Positions 40,082 to 47,960 of a DNA stretch of 64,000 nucleotides are shown here, one piece after another. Origin of the DNA: Pseudaeromonas aegiceratis. Lineage in GTDB: Bacteria; Pseudomonadota; Gammaproteobacteria; Enterobacterales; Aeromonadaceae. The notes beneath the pieces are model-generated. The model had not been told where the DNA came from. It saw only the letters and a program-made list of their open reading frames with translations, and ran no database searches. A program made the position numbers and the translations under genes. The number at the start of each line of letters is the position of its first letter. The stretch's first letter is position 1. The DNA lies in contig NZ_CP158016.1 in NCBI RefSeq assembly GCF_046254905.1, positions 2,976,001 to 3,040,000 of the forward strand. Reading direction: 5' to 3'.

Positions 40082-41425
40082 TCAGTCGTCGTCCTTGTAC
40101 TTGTCCAGCATGCGATAGAAGGTGCCGCGGGAGATCCCCAGTCGCTTGGCCGCCAACTCCACCCGGTTGCCGCTGCCGTCCAAGGCCGCCTGCATGGCCT
40201 GCCGCTCGGCCCGCGCCCGGGCCTCGGCCAGGGTCGGCAGCCTGAGGTCGCCTGGCGGTGCCGTCAGACCCAGATCCTGCGGGCCGATCAGGCGCCCCTC
40301 GCTCAGTACCAGGGCCCGTTCCACCCGGTTGACCAGCTCACGGACATTGCCGGGCCAGGGATAGGCCTGCATCTGCTGCATCGCCCGGTCGCTGAAGCCC
40401 TGCACCCTGGGATTGAGGCGGGGTGCCAGGCTGACAAGATAGTGCTGGGCCAGCAGCGCCACGTCCTGCCGCCGCTGACGCAGGGGCGGCAGGGTCAGAT
40501 CCAGCACACAGAGGCGAAAGAAGAGATCCTGGCGGAAGTGCCCCAGGGTCACCTCCTGCTGCAGATCCCTGTGGGTGGCGGTGATCACCCGCACGTCCAC
40601 CGCTATGGTGTCCGTGCCCCCCACCCGCACTATGCTGCGCTCCTGCAAGAAGCGCAGCAGGTTGGCCTGCAGATCCAGGGGCAGATCGCCGATCTCATCC
40701 AGAAACAGGGTGCCACCATCGGCCGCCTCGATCTGGCCGATCTGCCGCCGGCAGGCGCCGGTGAAGGCGCCCTTCTCATGGCCAAACAGCTCGGACTGGA
40801 TCAGGCTGGCGGGGATGGCCCCGCAGTTGACCGCCACGAAGGGCCCCTTGGCCCGCAGGGACCTTTGATGAATGAGGCGCGCGGCCAGCTCCTTGCCGGT
40901 GCCGCTCTCCCCCTGCAACATGACGGAGGAGTCCACCGTCGCCAGCTTGGCCAGCTGGGCAAACACCTGGCGCATGGCGGGACTCTCCCCCAGCAGGTGG
41001 CCCTGCTCCACCGCCGCCAAACGGGCCGCCCCGCCCCCGGCCTGGCGCAGCCGCGCCATCCCCAGGGCATGGCCCAGGGTGGTCAGCAGGCGGTGGCTGT
41101 CCACCGGCAGGGTATGAAAATCGAACAGGTAGTTCACCAACAGATCCTGGAAGGGACCGGGGCCGGTGGGCAGATCCGTCACCAGACCCACCCAGACCAT
41201 GTCGCCGCCGGTGCGCCGCAGCAGGGATTCGATCTCCGCAAAGACCGCCGAGTTCGGTGCCATATCCAGCAGCACCAATCCCACCAGCGGGTGCTCCCGC
41301 TCGCACAGGGCCAATGCCTCGGCGGCGCTGTCTGCCGGGTAGGGTACCCAATCGGTTGGCTGGTCACCGGCCTGGTGCTGCCAGACCTTGGCGGTTCGCA
41401 GACAGATGAGCTTGCGCGTCACCAT
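40082..41425 (-). CDS. VpsR-like enhancer-binding transcriptional regulator
   Basis: The 447-residue product has an atypical receiver-like N-terminal domain (about 1-125, with Asp54 in VLLDMAP), an AAA+ domain and a C-terminal Fis-type helix-turn-helix (ELAAKRLGISRGTFYRML). The AAA+ domain carries Walker A GESGTGKE (172-179), GAFTGA (219-224), Walker B LFLDEIGD and the arginine-finger region FRQDLFFRL. The layout and receiver resemble the VpsR family, whose Vibrio cholerae founder binds c-di-GMP and activates biofilm-matrix genes. An intact GAFTGA loop suggests sigma-54 contact, unlike V. cholerae VpsR. Start chosen at ATG 41425; the frame is open 38 codons further. It is divergent from the secreted repeat protein, its likely target. 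Confidence 0.85.
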   Translation of the reverse strand: MVTRKLICLRTAKVWQHQAGDQPTDWVPYPADSAAEALALCEREHPLVGLVLLDMAPNSAVFAEIESLLRRTGGDMVWVGLVTDLPTGPGPFQDLLVNYLFDFHTLPVDSHRLLTTLGHALGMARLRQAGGGAARLAAVEQGHLLGESPAMRQVFAQLAKLATVDSSVMLQGESGTGKELAARLIHQRSLRAKGPFVAVNCGAIPASLIQSELFGHEKGAFTGACRRQIGQIEAADGGTLFLDEIGDLPLDLQANLLRFLQERSIVRVGGTDTIAVDVRVITATHRDLQQEVTLGHFRQDLFFRLCVLDLTLPPLRQRRQDVALLAQHYLVSLAPRLNPRVQGFSDRAMQQMQAYPWPGNVRELVNRVERALVLSEGRLIGPQDLGLTAPPGDLRLPTLAEARARAERQAMQAALDGSGNRVELAAKRLGISRGTFYRMLDKYKDDD

Positions 41426-41907
41426 CCCCTTCACCCCGCCGTTACGGCGTTGCTGTTGACTGCCCCTTAAGTATCGAACCCAGGGCCGCCCTTGGCCAAA
41501 CTGAAATGAGACAAAATGTCGATCAGCCGCAAGTGACACTTAATCAGGGCTCTGAATTTTTTTAGTTTTATATCAATCAATTAGATGCATCAGTTCAGAG
41601 GAAGAGCCAAGCTCGACTCCCTAGGTCCCAGCTGAAACAGCCCCGCTGTTGCAAGGTCAATACGGGAGGCATTTTATATAAAGCACTTTAAAATCAATAT
41701 CTTAATATAAACCCCCTCAGCCGACTGTTGCAGGAATAAGACAAACCTGGCCGCTCGGCAGCCAAACCTTCTTAGTTTGTTTTTATTTTTCAATGCCTTG
41801 AAAAGATGGCGCGGGAATTGACTCTATCTCGGCGCAAACCGTCTCCCCCACGCCCGGCGCGAGGGAGCCTCCTAACAACAAGCTTGATTGTGCAACAGGA
41901 GTGCCAT
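41426..41907. other. 482-bp AT-rich divergent regulatory region
   Basis: It separates the VpsR-like gene (minus) from the secreted-protein gene (plus). Hand counts of three 60-base lines (41521, 41641, 41701) give about 42% GC, far below the flanking coding DNA. It holds a TTTATATAAA palindrome at 41673-41682, AT tracts at 41555-41580 and 41770-41792, and an AGGAG ribosome site just before the ATG at 41908. The length suggests several regulator sites or a long leader. I found no riboswitch match. Confidence 0.5.
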
Positions 41908-43614
41908 ATGAGACATTACCCGCGATTTAGACCCTGGCTGACGAGCCTCTGCCTGGCCGCCGGCCTACTAGCTGGCGGACCGGCCCTGGCGGCGGTGCCC
42001 TTCCAGCTGGACGGCAATGCCGTCACGGCCGACGGGTCGGGCTATCCAGGCGATGACTGGGATAAGGTGAATGTGCTAGGTGGCGACAGTGCCCTGGCCA
42101 AGACCGGGCTCATCATCGACGATCCGGAACCCATACAGGCGCAATTCACCGGTGGGGGTTCCAAGGACCAGCAAGACATTCCCAACTGGAAATGGCGCAC
42201 CGGCTCTCCGCCGGACAAGGATGATCTTTCCCATGCTTATGCGGCCGCCTACCTGGATGACAACCAGCACTTCATCCTGATCTTCGGGATGGATCGCTTC
42301 GACACCAGTGGCGATGCCCAACTGGGCTTCTGGTTCCTCAAGGATCAGGTCAAGCCCCTGGGCAGTGGCAACAGCGGTACCTTCAACGGCCAGCACATGA
42401 ACGGTGACATACTGGTGCTGGTGAACTTCTCCAACGGCGGTACCGTCCCCACCATTGAGGTCTATGAATGGATGGGCGGCGGCCTGCTGCTGAAGGGGGC
42501 CGCGCAAGCCGTGCTCTGTACCGGCGGCTACATACCGGCCGGCAAGAGCTACTGCGGTATCACCAATGCCGATCCGGTCGCCGCCCCCTGGAGCTATGTG
42601 AACAAGGACGTGGGACCCAGCGCCACCTTCCCGTCCGGTGCCTTCTTCGAGGGGGGGATCGACGTGACGGCCCTGCTGCCGGATGAGAGTACCTGCTTCA
42701 CCTCCTTCCTGGCAGAAAGCCGTAGCTCCACCTCCATCACGGCAACCCTGAAAGACTTTGCCGGCAGCAGCTTCAACGTCTGCGGCTTCACGGTGGACAA
42801 GGCCTGTACCGGTGGTAGCTTCGACGATCAGGGCGACAGCACGGCCAGCAACGACACCGTCACCTACGACATCAGCGGCTCCGTCACCAATACCGGGCTG
42901 GGTACCCTGTACAACATAGCCCTGACCGACATGCCGGCGGCCCTGGATGGCGACTTCGTCTGGGATGACTGCGGTGACCCCGCCACCCTGCTCGACAGCA
43001 CCAACGGCAAGCTGGATATGCTGGGCGCTCATGAGACCGCCTGCTATCACAACACCTTGACCATGCTGGTGTCCGAGGGCGGTTACGGTGCCTCCGACCA
43101 GATCGAGGCCGTGGCCAACACCTCTGCCGATGACACGGGTGCCTTGGTCCATGCCGACGAGCCGGCCCAGGCCACCTGTCCCAAGTTCGCGGTAGAAACC
43201 AGCCTGGTGCTCAACAAGGACTGCCAGAGCAAGATCGCTACCGACGGCAGCAAGGTCTACGCCCAGGTGGATGTAACAGGTTCCGTCTGTAACACCAGCC
43301 TCACCCGTATCTACAACGTTCAGTTGACCGATACCCGTGAAGGCTCGGATCACGACGTCTTCCTGTCACCGCTGAGCCTGGCGCCCTCCGGTCAGAACGG
43401 GGATTGCGCCACCTTCAACACCACCTACACGCCGACCCAGGCCCTGATCTTCGACGGCAGTGCCAGCTCCAGTGTGGCCACCGAGATCTACTTCCGCGAC
43501 ATCCTGTCCGTGAAGACGGCCGAAGACATACTGGGTAGCGACATCTCCGCCGATGCTCTCCCGGTTGAGGCCAAGTGTCCCTTGTGCTGTAGCGGTGAAC
43601 AGTGTCAAGAGTGA
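41908..43614 (+). CDS. Large secreted Cys-rich protein with two DUF11-like modules
   Basis: The 568-residue product has a signal peptide cleaved after ALA about residue 28. An N-terminal domain of about 270 residues (GNAVTADGSGYPGDDWDKV, HFILIFGMDRFDTSGDAQLGFWF, GDILVLVNFSNGG) resembles those found on secreted proteins with DUF11-type repeats. Two related modules follow: one with KACTGG ... VTYDISGSVTNTGLGTLYNIALTD ... ACYHNTL, the other with KDCQSK ... DVTGSVCNTSLTRIYNVQLTD ... DCATFNT. The mature protein has 15 cysteines, four of them in the tail CPLCCSGEQC. AGGAG precedes the ATG; the frame is open upstream to 41806. A surface or matrix role is inferred, not shown. Confidence 0.8.
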   Translation: MRHYPRFRPWLTSLCLAAGLLAGGPALAAVPFQLDGNAVTADGSGYPGDDWDKVNVLGGDSALAKTGLIIDDPEPIQAQFTGGGSKDQQDIPNWKWRTGSPPDKDDLSHAYAAAYLDDNQHFILIFGMDRFDTSGDAQLGFWFLKDQVKPLGSGNSGTFNGQHMNGDILVLVNFSNGGTVPTIEVYEWMGGGLLLKGAAQAVLCTGGYIPAGKSYCGITNADPVAAPWSYVNKDVGPSATFPSGAFFEGGIDVTALLPDESTCFTSFLAESRSSTSITATLKDFAGSSFNVCGFTVDKACTGGSFDDQGDSTASNDTVTYDISGSVTNTGLGTLYNIALTDMPAALDGDFVWDDCGDPATLLDSTNGKLDMLGAHETACYHNTLTMLVSEGGYGASDQIEAVANTSADDTGALVHADEPAQATCPKFAVETSLVLNKDCQSKIATDGSKVYAQVDVTGSVCNTSLTRIYNVQLTDTREGSDHDVFLSPLSLAPSGQNGDCATFNTTYTPTQALIFDGSASSSVATEIYFRDILSVKTAEDILGSDISADALPVEAKCPLCCSGEQCQE

Positions 43615-43630
43615 TCCCTTCACTCAAGCA

Positions 43631-43660
43631 AAAGGCTGTCGGAAACGACAGCCTTTTTTT
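43631..43660. terminator. Terminator between the secreted protein and protease genes
   Basis: AAAGGCTGTCG / CGACAGCCTTT with a short GAAA loop and a run of seven T on the plus strand. The minus side has a shorter TTTT, so it may serve both convergent genes. Confidence 0.85.
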
Positions 43661-43680
43661 ATGGTCGAGCGAGACGGCCC

Positions 43681-46002
43681 TTACTTGCGGCCCTTGCCCC
43701 CACCCGTGCTGGTGCTGGTGGAGCCGTCGCTGGTACTGGTGCCTACCTGAATGGTGACGGTGGCCACCGCGGTCAGCTGACCGTCGCTGATCTGGTAGCT
43801 GAGGCTGTCACTGCCGCTGTAACGCTTGCTGGACTTGTAGGTCAGGGTGCCGTCGGCGTTGAAGCTGACGGTGCCGTGGGCCGGCTGGCTCACCGCCACC
43901 AGGGTCAGGGTCTGGCCTTCGGGATCGCTGTCGTTGGCCAGCACATTCAGGCTGCCGCTGACACCACTGGACACGCTCAGGCTGTCGTTGACCGCCAGGG
44001 GGGCGCTGTTCACCGGATTGCTCACCACATAGGTCACCAGGCCGGTTTGCTGGTGCAGGGTCTCGGCACCCTCGCTCACCTGCAGGCTGATGTCGTAGTA
44101 GCCATCCTGGGCGCCGCTGGCGGAGCTGACCGTCAGGGTGGCGCTGGCGGAGTCGCCTGGGGCCATGGTCAGGCTGGACTTGTCGAAGCTGGCCACCCAG
44201 CCGCTGGGCAGCTGGGCCTGCAGGTCGAACTGGCTGCTGCCGCAGGCGCTGCTGTCCTGGTTGGTCAGGGTCAGTTGATAGCTCACCTGGCTTCCGGCCG
44301 CCACCCAGGGGCCCTGGGCCGGGGTCAGGCTCAGGGTCGGCCGGGCGGCCTGGCAGCTGACGCTGCCCAGGGTGACGGTGACGCTGGCCTGCTGGCCATC
44401 GGTCCAGTCGGTGGTGATGGTGACGCCGCGGGTCTCGTCCACATAGCTGCGGCCGCTGGGCAGGGCATAATCCTGCCAGTCGTAGTAGGCGATGCTGTTG
44501 CTGGCCGGGGTCATGTCCAGCAGGTAGCTGCTGTTGAGGTCGCCGGCCACGGCGGTGCGCACCACCACGCCGTTCAACACATTGCTGTTACCGGCCAGGA
44601 AGCTGTCCGCCCCCAGGGCCTGACGGTACTCCAGGTAGTAGTACTGGGGCTGACCGCTCACCGCATCGGTGCCGGCGGGGATCATCAGGGCCTTGCTGCC
44701 GCCGTCATCTAGCTCGTAGGGGGTCAGCAGGTAGGTGCCGTCTGCGGTGACCAGGGTGGTGCTGGGGGAGTTGCCGTAATCCAGCCAGCCCAGTTGCTGC
44801 TTCTGGAAGGCGGACATGTGACCGGCGGCCACGTTGCCCATGATGTCGTTACGATCGCCGTATTCGGAGCTCTGGCAGTTGCTGCCCAGGGCGCTGGTGC
44901 CGCACTCCAGGGAGTGGGCGTGGTACAGCCCCAGGTTGTGGCCCAGCTCGTGGCCCACGGTCTGCAAGGTAAAGGAGCCGTTGATCCAGCTGCGGGAGGG
45001 GCTGCCCCCCACGGTGCCCAGCCCAGACCAGCCACAGCTGCTGACGGTGGGGAAGAGGTACACCTTGTGGGCGTAGTCGGCCAGCACCACGCCGGCCTGG
45101 GTGGCGGCGGCATCGGCCTGCTGGGCGATGGCGGTGCTATCACAGCTGGTGCTGTCCAGCGCCAGGGTAAACCAGCCCACCACGTCACCGGACAGCCAGG
45201 TCTGCTGATAGGAGTCATCCTGGTAGTACTGGTTGACGGTGTCGAATACCAGGCTGTTGGCCTGATCCAGGGTCCAGGGCTGGTTGCCCGGGGCGTCCTG
45301 GAAGTTGACCAGCATCACCAGGGTCTTCTGCTCACCGAAGGTGTTGGCCTGTACCGTGGCGCCTGTGGTGCCGGTGCCATTCAAGGCCAGGGTCTGCAGA
45401 TCCGCCCCCTGCAGCACCAGCTTGTCGGCGACGCGCCAGCCCTGCACCTTCACCTGGCTGCCGGCCGGCACGCTGGGGGCCTGGTCGGCAAACTTCAGGG
45501 TCAGCCGCTCGCCGGCCGGGGTCTTGAGCACCTGGCGCAGCACATGGTGGCCATCCGGATAGTCCTCATAGCTCACCTCCAGCTCACCCTCCTGGGTCTG
45601 GGACTCCTCCACCAGGGCGGCCACCTCGGTCGGCAGGGCATTGCGGGCCCAGGCCGGCAGGGTGCTGCTCAGCACCGCCGCCGGCGCCTGCTCACTCAGG
45701 CGCGCCAGCAATTGGGCACGGGATTCCGCCAGGCTCTGGAGCTGGGCCAACAGCGCGGCCTGAGCATCGGCATCCGCCGCCTGATAGGCCTCCGCCAGGC
45801 GGGCCAGGGCCAGGGATTGCTGACGCAGCTGGCCGATGCCGCTGCCTTGATTGGCGCTCAGGGTGGCGGCGGTGTCGCTGGCGGCCTGGGCCGGGGTACC
45901 GGCCAGACCCAGCAGGGCCAGGGCGGTCAGCAGGGCGGCGCGCCAGGGGCGCAGGCAGGCGGAAACACGGCAGACGGCTGCAGTGGCGGCAAAGGTGTGC
46001 AT
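43681..46002 (-). CDS. Secreted M11-type zinc metalloprotease with C-terminal cadherin-like domain
   Basis: The 773-residue product has a signal peptide (about 18-40), a Gln/Ala-rich helical propeptide-like region (about 45-120), and the catalytic domain with the metzincin zinc site HELGHNLGLYH (His351, Glu352, His355, His361). The Met-turn NDIMG follows. This form fits the gametolysin (M11) family. A NEW3-like beta domain (about 560-655, PGDSASATLTVSS) and a cadherin/VCBS-like domain (about 666-753, SAPLAVNDSLSV, VLANDSDPEGQ, GTVSFNADGTLTY) follow, then a Ser/Thr/Gly linker ending GGGKGRK. The ATG has GAGGG 7 bases upstream. The leader carries a c-di-GMP-I riboswitch. Confidence 0.88.
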   Translation of the reverse strand: MHTFAATAAVCRVSACLRPWRAALLTALALLGLAGTPAQAASDTAATLSANQGSGIGQLRQQSLALARLAEAYQAADADAQAALLAQLQSLAESRAQLLARLSEQAPAAVLSSTLPAWARNALPTEVAALVEESQTQEGELEVSYEDYPDGHHVLRQVLKTPAGERLTLKFADQAPSVPAGSQVKVQGWRVADKLVLQGADLQTLALNGTGTTGATVQANTFGEQKTLVMLVNFQDAPGNQPWTLDQANSLVFDTVNQYYQDDSYQQTWLSGDVVGWFTLALDSTSCDSTAIAQQADAAATQAGVVLADYAHKVYLFPTVSSCGWSGLGTVGGSPSRSWINGSFTLQTVGHELGHNLGLYHAHSLECGTSALGSNCQSSEYGDRNDIMGNVAAGHMSAFQKQQLGWLDYGNSPSTTLVTADGTYLLTPYELDDGGSKALMIPAGTDAVSGQPQYYYLEYRQALGADSFLAGNSNVLNGVVVRTAVAGDLNSSYLLDMTPASNSIAYYDWQDYALPSGRSYVDETRGVTITTDWTDGQQASVTVTLGSVSCQAARPTLSLTPAQGPWVAAGSQVSYQLTLTNQDSSACGSSQFDLQAQLPSGWVASFDKSSLTMAPGDSASATLTVSSASGAQDGYYDISLQVSEGAETLHQQTGLVTYVVSNPVNSAPLAVNDSLSVSSGVSGSLNVLANDSDPEGQTLTLVAVSQPAHGTVSFNADGTLTYKSSKRYSGSDSLSYQISDGQLTAVATVTIQVGTSTSDGSTSTSTGGGKGRK

Positions 46003-46054
46003 TTGGGTGCCCTCATGGCTGTTTCGAAAGCGCCCAAACGTCGATGGATCGCAG

Positions 46055-46140
46055 CTCCTTCGGTAGCCCAGCCATCCGCCTTGCAACGGATCTGTGACTT
46101 TGCGTGCACCCGGTTACCCGGGGCTTGCCGTTTCGAGAGT
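46055..46140 (-). ncRNA. c-di-GMP-I (GEMM) riboswitch aptamer
   Basis: On the minus strand the segment reads, in order: AAACGGCAAGCC; a P2 hairpin CCCGG-GTAA-CCGGG closed by a GNRA tetraloop; the highly conserved CACGCAAAGTCAC; a P3 stem ATCCG ... CGGAT; then GGCTGGGCTACCGAAGGAG. These elements, their order and spacing match the GEMM-I consensus (GGCAAACC, GNRA hairpin, ACGCAAAGCC, variable stem, GGGTTACCG). The base aligned with Vc2 G20 appears to be G, which favours c-di-GMP over cGAMP. One deviation is GCAAGC for GCAAAC. It lies about 55 bases upstream of the metalloprotease ATG. Confidence 0.85.
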
Positions 46141-46275
46141 GCCTTCGATGGTGCATTGATCGGCCAATGGCCGGTCGATTGTTCCTTGAATGCCGCAGGG
46201 TTGCGACTGACACTGACGAAGCAGGTTAGTGATCACTTCGCCTGAGACCCACACCGTTCCTGTGCAGGCAGGGCG

Positions 46276-46305
46276 ATACTAGCAAGGCGATTGCGCAGCA
46301 AGCAA
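46276..46305 (-). promoter_or_regulatory. Candidate sigma-70 promoter of the riboswitch-protease transcript
   Basis: On the minus strand TTGCTT is followed after 18 bases by TAGTAT. It would start transcription near 46268, about 130 bases before the aptamer. The match is moderate and nothing else in the leader is better. Confidence 0.4.
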
Positions 46306-46384
46306 ACATTTTTTGTCTGTTTTTTACACAAATTAAACATGGGGCGAACGACGTATCTCAGATGGCCCCAACCCCGGTTTTCAT

Positions 46385-47272
46385 TCAGGCCCGGGGGTGA
46401 TGTTGGGCGTGCAGGGCGCTCAGGCGCTCCTTGGCCACATGGGTGTAGATCTGGGTGGTGGAGAGGTCGGCGTGACCCAGCAGCATCTGCACCACCCGCA
46501 GATCGGCGCCGTGGTTGAGCAGGTGGGTGGCGAAGGCGTGGCGCAAGGTGTGGGGGGAGAGTTCCACGCCGATGCCGGCGCGTCTGGCATACAGCTTGAT
46601 GCGGTGCCAGAAGGTCTGCCGGGTCATCTGCTGGGCCCGGCTGGAGGGGAACACCACGTCGCAGCTCACCGCCCCCAGCAGCAGGATGCGCCCTTCGTGG
46701 AGGTAGTGCTCCAGCCAGTAGAGCGCCTCCTGCCCCAGGGGCACCAGCCGCTCCTTGTTGCCCTTGCCGGTGATCCGCACCAACCCCTGGCCCCGCCCCA
46801 GGTTGCTCATGGTCAACCCCACCAGCTCGCTGACCCGCAGGCCGGTGGCGTACAGCAGCTCCAGCATGGCCTTGTCCCGCAGCTCCAAGGGATCTTCCGG
46901 GTTGGGCTCGGCCAGCAGGGCCTCCACCTGGGCCTCGGAGAGATCCTTGGGCAGCCGCTTGGGCAGCTTGGGACCCATCAGCAGGGCGGTGGGATCATCC
47001 TCGCGAAACTGCTCGCGGATGAGGTGCTGGTAGAAGCGGCGCAGGGCCGAGAGCAGGCGGGCGGTGGAGCTGGCCTGGTAGCCCTGATCCAGCCGCCAGG
47101 CGAGATACCCCTGCAGCTGCAGGCTGTCCAGGGTCAGCAGGGAGTGGCCCTGGCCGTCCAGCCAGGCAGCGAACTTCTCCAGATCCGTGCGATAAGACGC
47201 CAGGGTATTGGCCGACAGGCCACGCTCGAGCCACAGGGCATCCAGAAACTGATCGATCAAGGGCTGGGACAT
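46385..47272 (-). CDS. xerD: Site-specific tyrosine recombinase XerD
   Basis: XerD works with XerC at dif to resolve chromosome dimers under FtsK control. The 295-residue product has the SAM-like N-terminal core-binding domain (LIDQFLDALWLERGLSANTLASYRTDL). The catalytic domain has Arg in ATGLRVSEL, Lys in TGKGNKERLVPL, HxxR in SPHTLRHAFATHLL, and His/Tyr in LLGHADLSTTQIYTHV. fldB is divergent, as in E. coli; dsbC, which normally follows xerD there, is absent and the protease gene follows instead. Confidence 0.96.
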   Translation of the reverse strand: MSQPLIDQFLDALWLERGLSANTLASYRTDLEKFAAWLDGQGHSLLTLDSLQLQGYLAWRLDQGYQASSTARLLSALRRFYQHLIREQFREDDPTALLMGPKLPKRLPKDLSEAQVEALLAEPNPEDPLELRDKAMLELLYATGLRVSELVGLTMSNLGRGQGLVRITGKGNKERLVPLGQEALYWLEHYLHEGRILLLGAVSCDVVFPSSRAQQMTRQTFWHRIKLYARRAGIGVELSPHTLRHAFATHLLNHGADLRVVQMLLGHADLSTTQIYTHVAKERLSALHAQHHPRA

Positions 47273-47379
47273 ATCACCTCCAAACTGGCCTCCCTGTATA
47301 CCACAGGCGGGCGGCTGCCGCTGCCCCTCCCCGCCCGGCTCTGTTACACTGCGCCGTCGCGTTTTCGAAGGAAAATCCC

Positions 47380-47898
47380 ATGCAGATAGGTCTGTTTTAC
47401 GGCTCCAGCACCTGTTACACCGAGATGGTGGCAGAGAAGATCCAGGCCCGCCTGGGCAAGGATCTGGTGACCCTGCACAACCTCAAGGACACGCCCGTCC
47501 AGCGGATGGCCGACTACCCGGTGCTGTTGCTGGGCATCTCCACCTGGGACTTTGGCGAAATCCAGGAGGACTGGCTGGCCAGCTGGGATGCCATCGACAC
47601 CGTTGATCTGAGCGGCAAGGTGGTGGCCCTGTTCGGCCTGGGGGATCAGCAGGGCTATGGGGAATGGTTCCTGGATGCCATGGGCCTGCTGCACGACAAG
47701 CTGCTGGCCAAGGGCTGCCAGCTGGTCGGCTACTGGCCCAACGAAGGCTATGAGTTCGAGGCCTCCAAGGCCCTGGTGGATGAGGGGCGTTACTTTGTCG
47801 GTCTGGCCTTGGATGAAACCAATCAATACGCCCTCACCGAGGCGCGGCTGGATGCCTGGCTGCCTCAGGTACTGGATGAGGCAACCGCCTTGCTGTAA
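47380..47898 (+). CDS. fldB: Flavodoxin FldB
   Basis: The 172-residue product is a long-chain flavodoxin: phosphate loop GLFYGSSTCYTEMVAEKI at the start, STWDFGEIQEDW for one face of FMN and GLGDQQGYGEWFLDAMG for the other. The Cys-Tyr in the P-loop region and linkage to xerD identify FldB rather than FldA. It carries electrons at low potential; its particular partner is unclear. Confidence 0.93.
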   Translation: MQIGLFYGSSTCYTEMVAEKIQARLGKDLVTLHNLKDTPVQRMADYPVLLLGISTWDFGEIQEDWLASWDAIDTVDLSGKVVALFGLGDQQGYGEWFLDAMGLLHDKLLAKGCQLVGYWPNEGYEFEASKALVDEGRYFVGLALDETNQYALTEARLDAWLPQVLDEATALL

Positions 47899-47960
47899 CG
47901 CCGTGGGGGGACCATCATAGGATAACATCTTCATTCGACCCCGATTGAAAGGACTCAACC

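Larger units (their letters stand above)
46003..46384. other. 382-bp leader/promoter region of the metalloprotease
   Basis: It lies between the xerD stop and the protease ATG, both on the minus strand. It contains a promoter-like pair (46276-46305), a hairpin of near-perfect dyad GATCGGCCA/TGGCCGGTC at about 46157-46176, the riboswitch aptamer (about 46055-46140), and then about 55 bases to the ATG with no T-rich terminator. The last point suggests control of translation or mRNA stability rather than of termination. Confidence 0.6.

Noticed and set aside
41807..41822. Possible sigma-54 promoter TGGCGC-GGGAA-TTGAC before the secreted-protein gene
   Set aside because: The -24 element fits, but the -12 element lacks the essential GC (TTGA instead of TTGC), so it is not called as a feature although an enhancer-binding protein is divergent.
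41821..41885. GEMM-like riboswitch in the leader of the secreted protein (GGCGCAAACCG)
   Set aside because: The conserved second ACGCAAAG block and the 3' GGGTTACCG block are not present.
43681..43760. Loss of a GlyGly-CTERM anchor from the protease by frameshift
   Set aside because: Only about 20 bases separate the stop from the terminator, so no membrane segment remains in any frame.
40082..46384. Genomic island bounded by insertion sequences or att repeats
   Set aside because: No transposase, integrase, tRNA or flanking direct repeat was seen, and the genes' codon use is like the rest of the window; only intergenic DNA is AT-rich.
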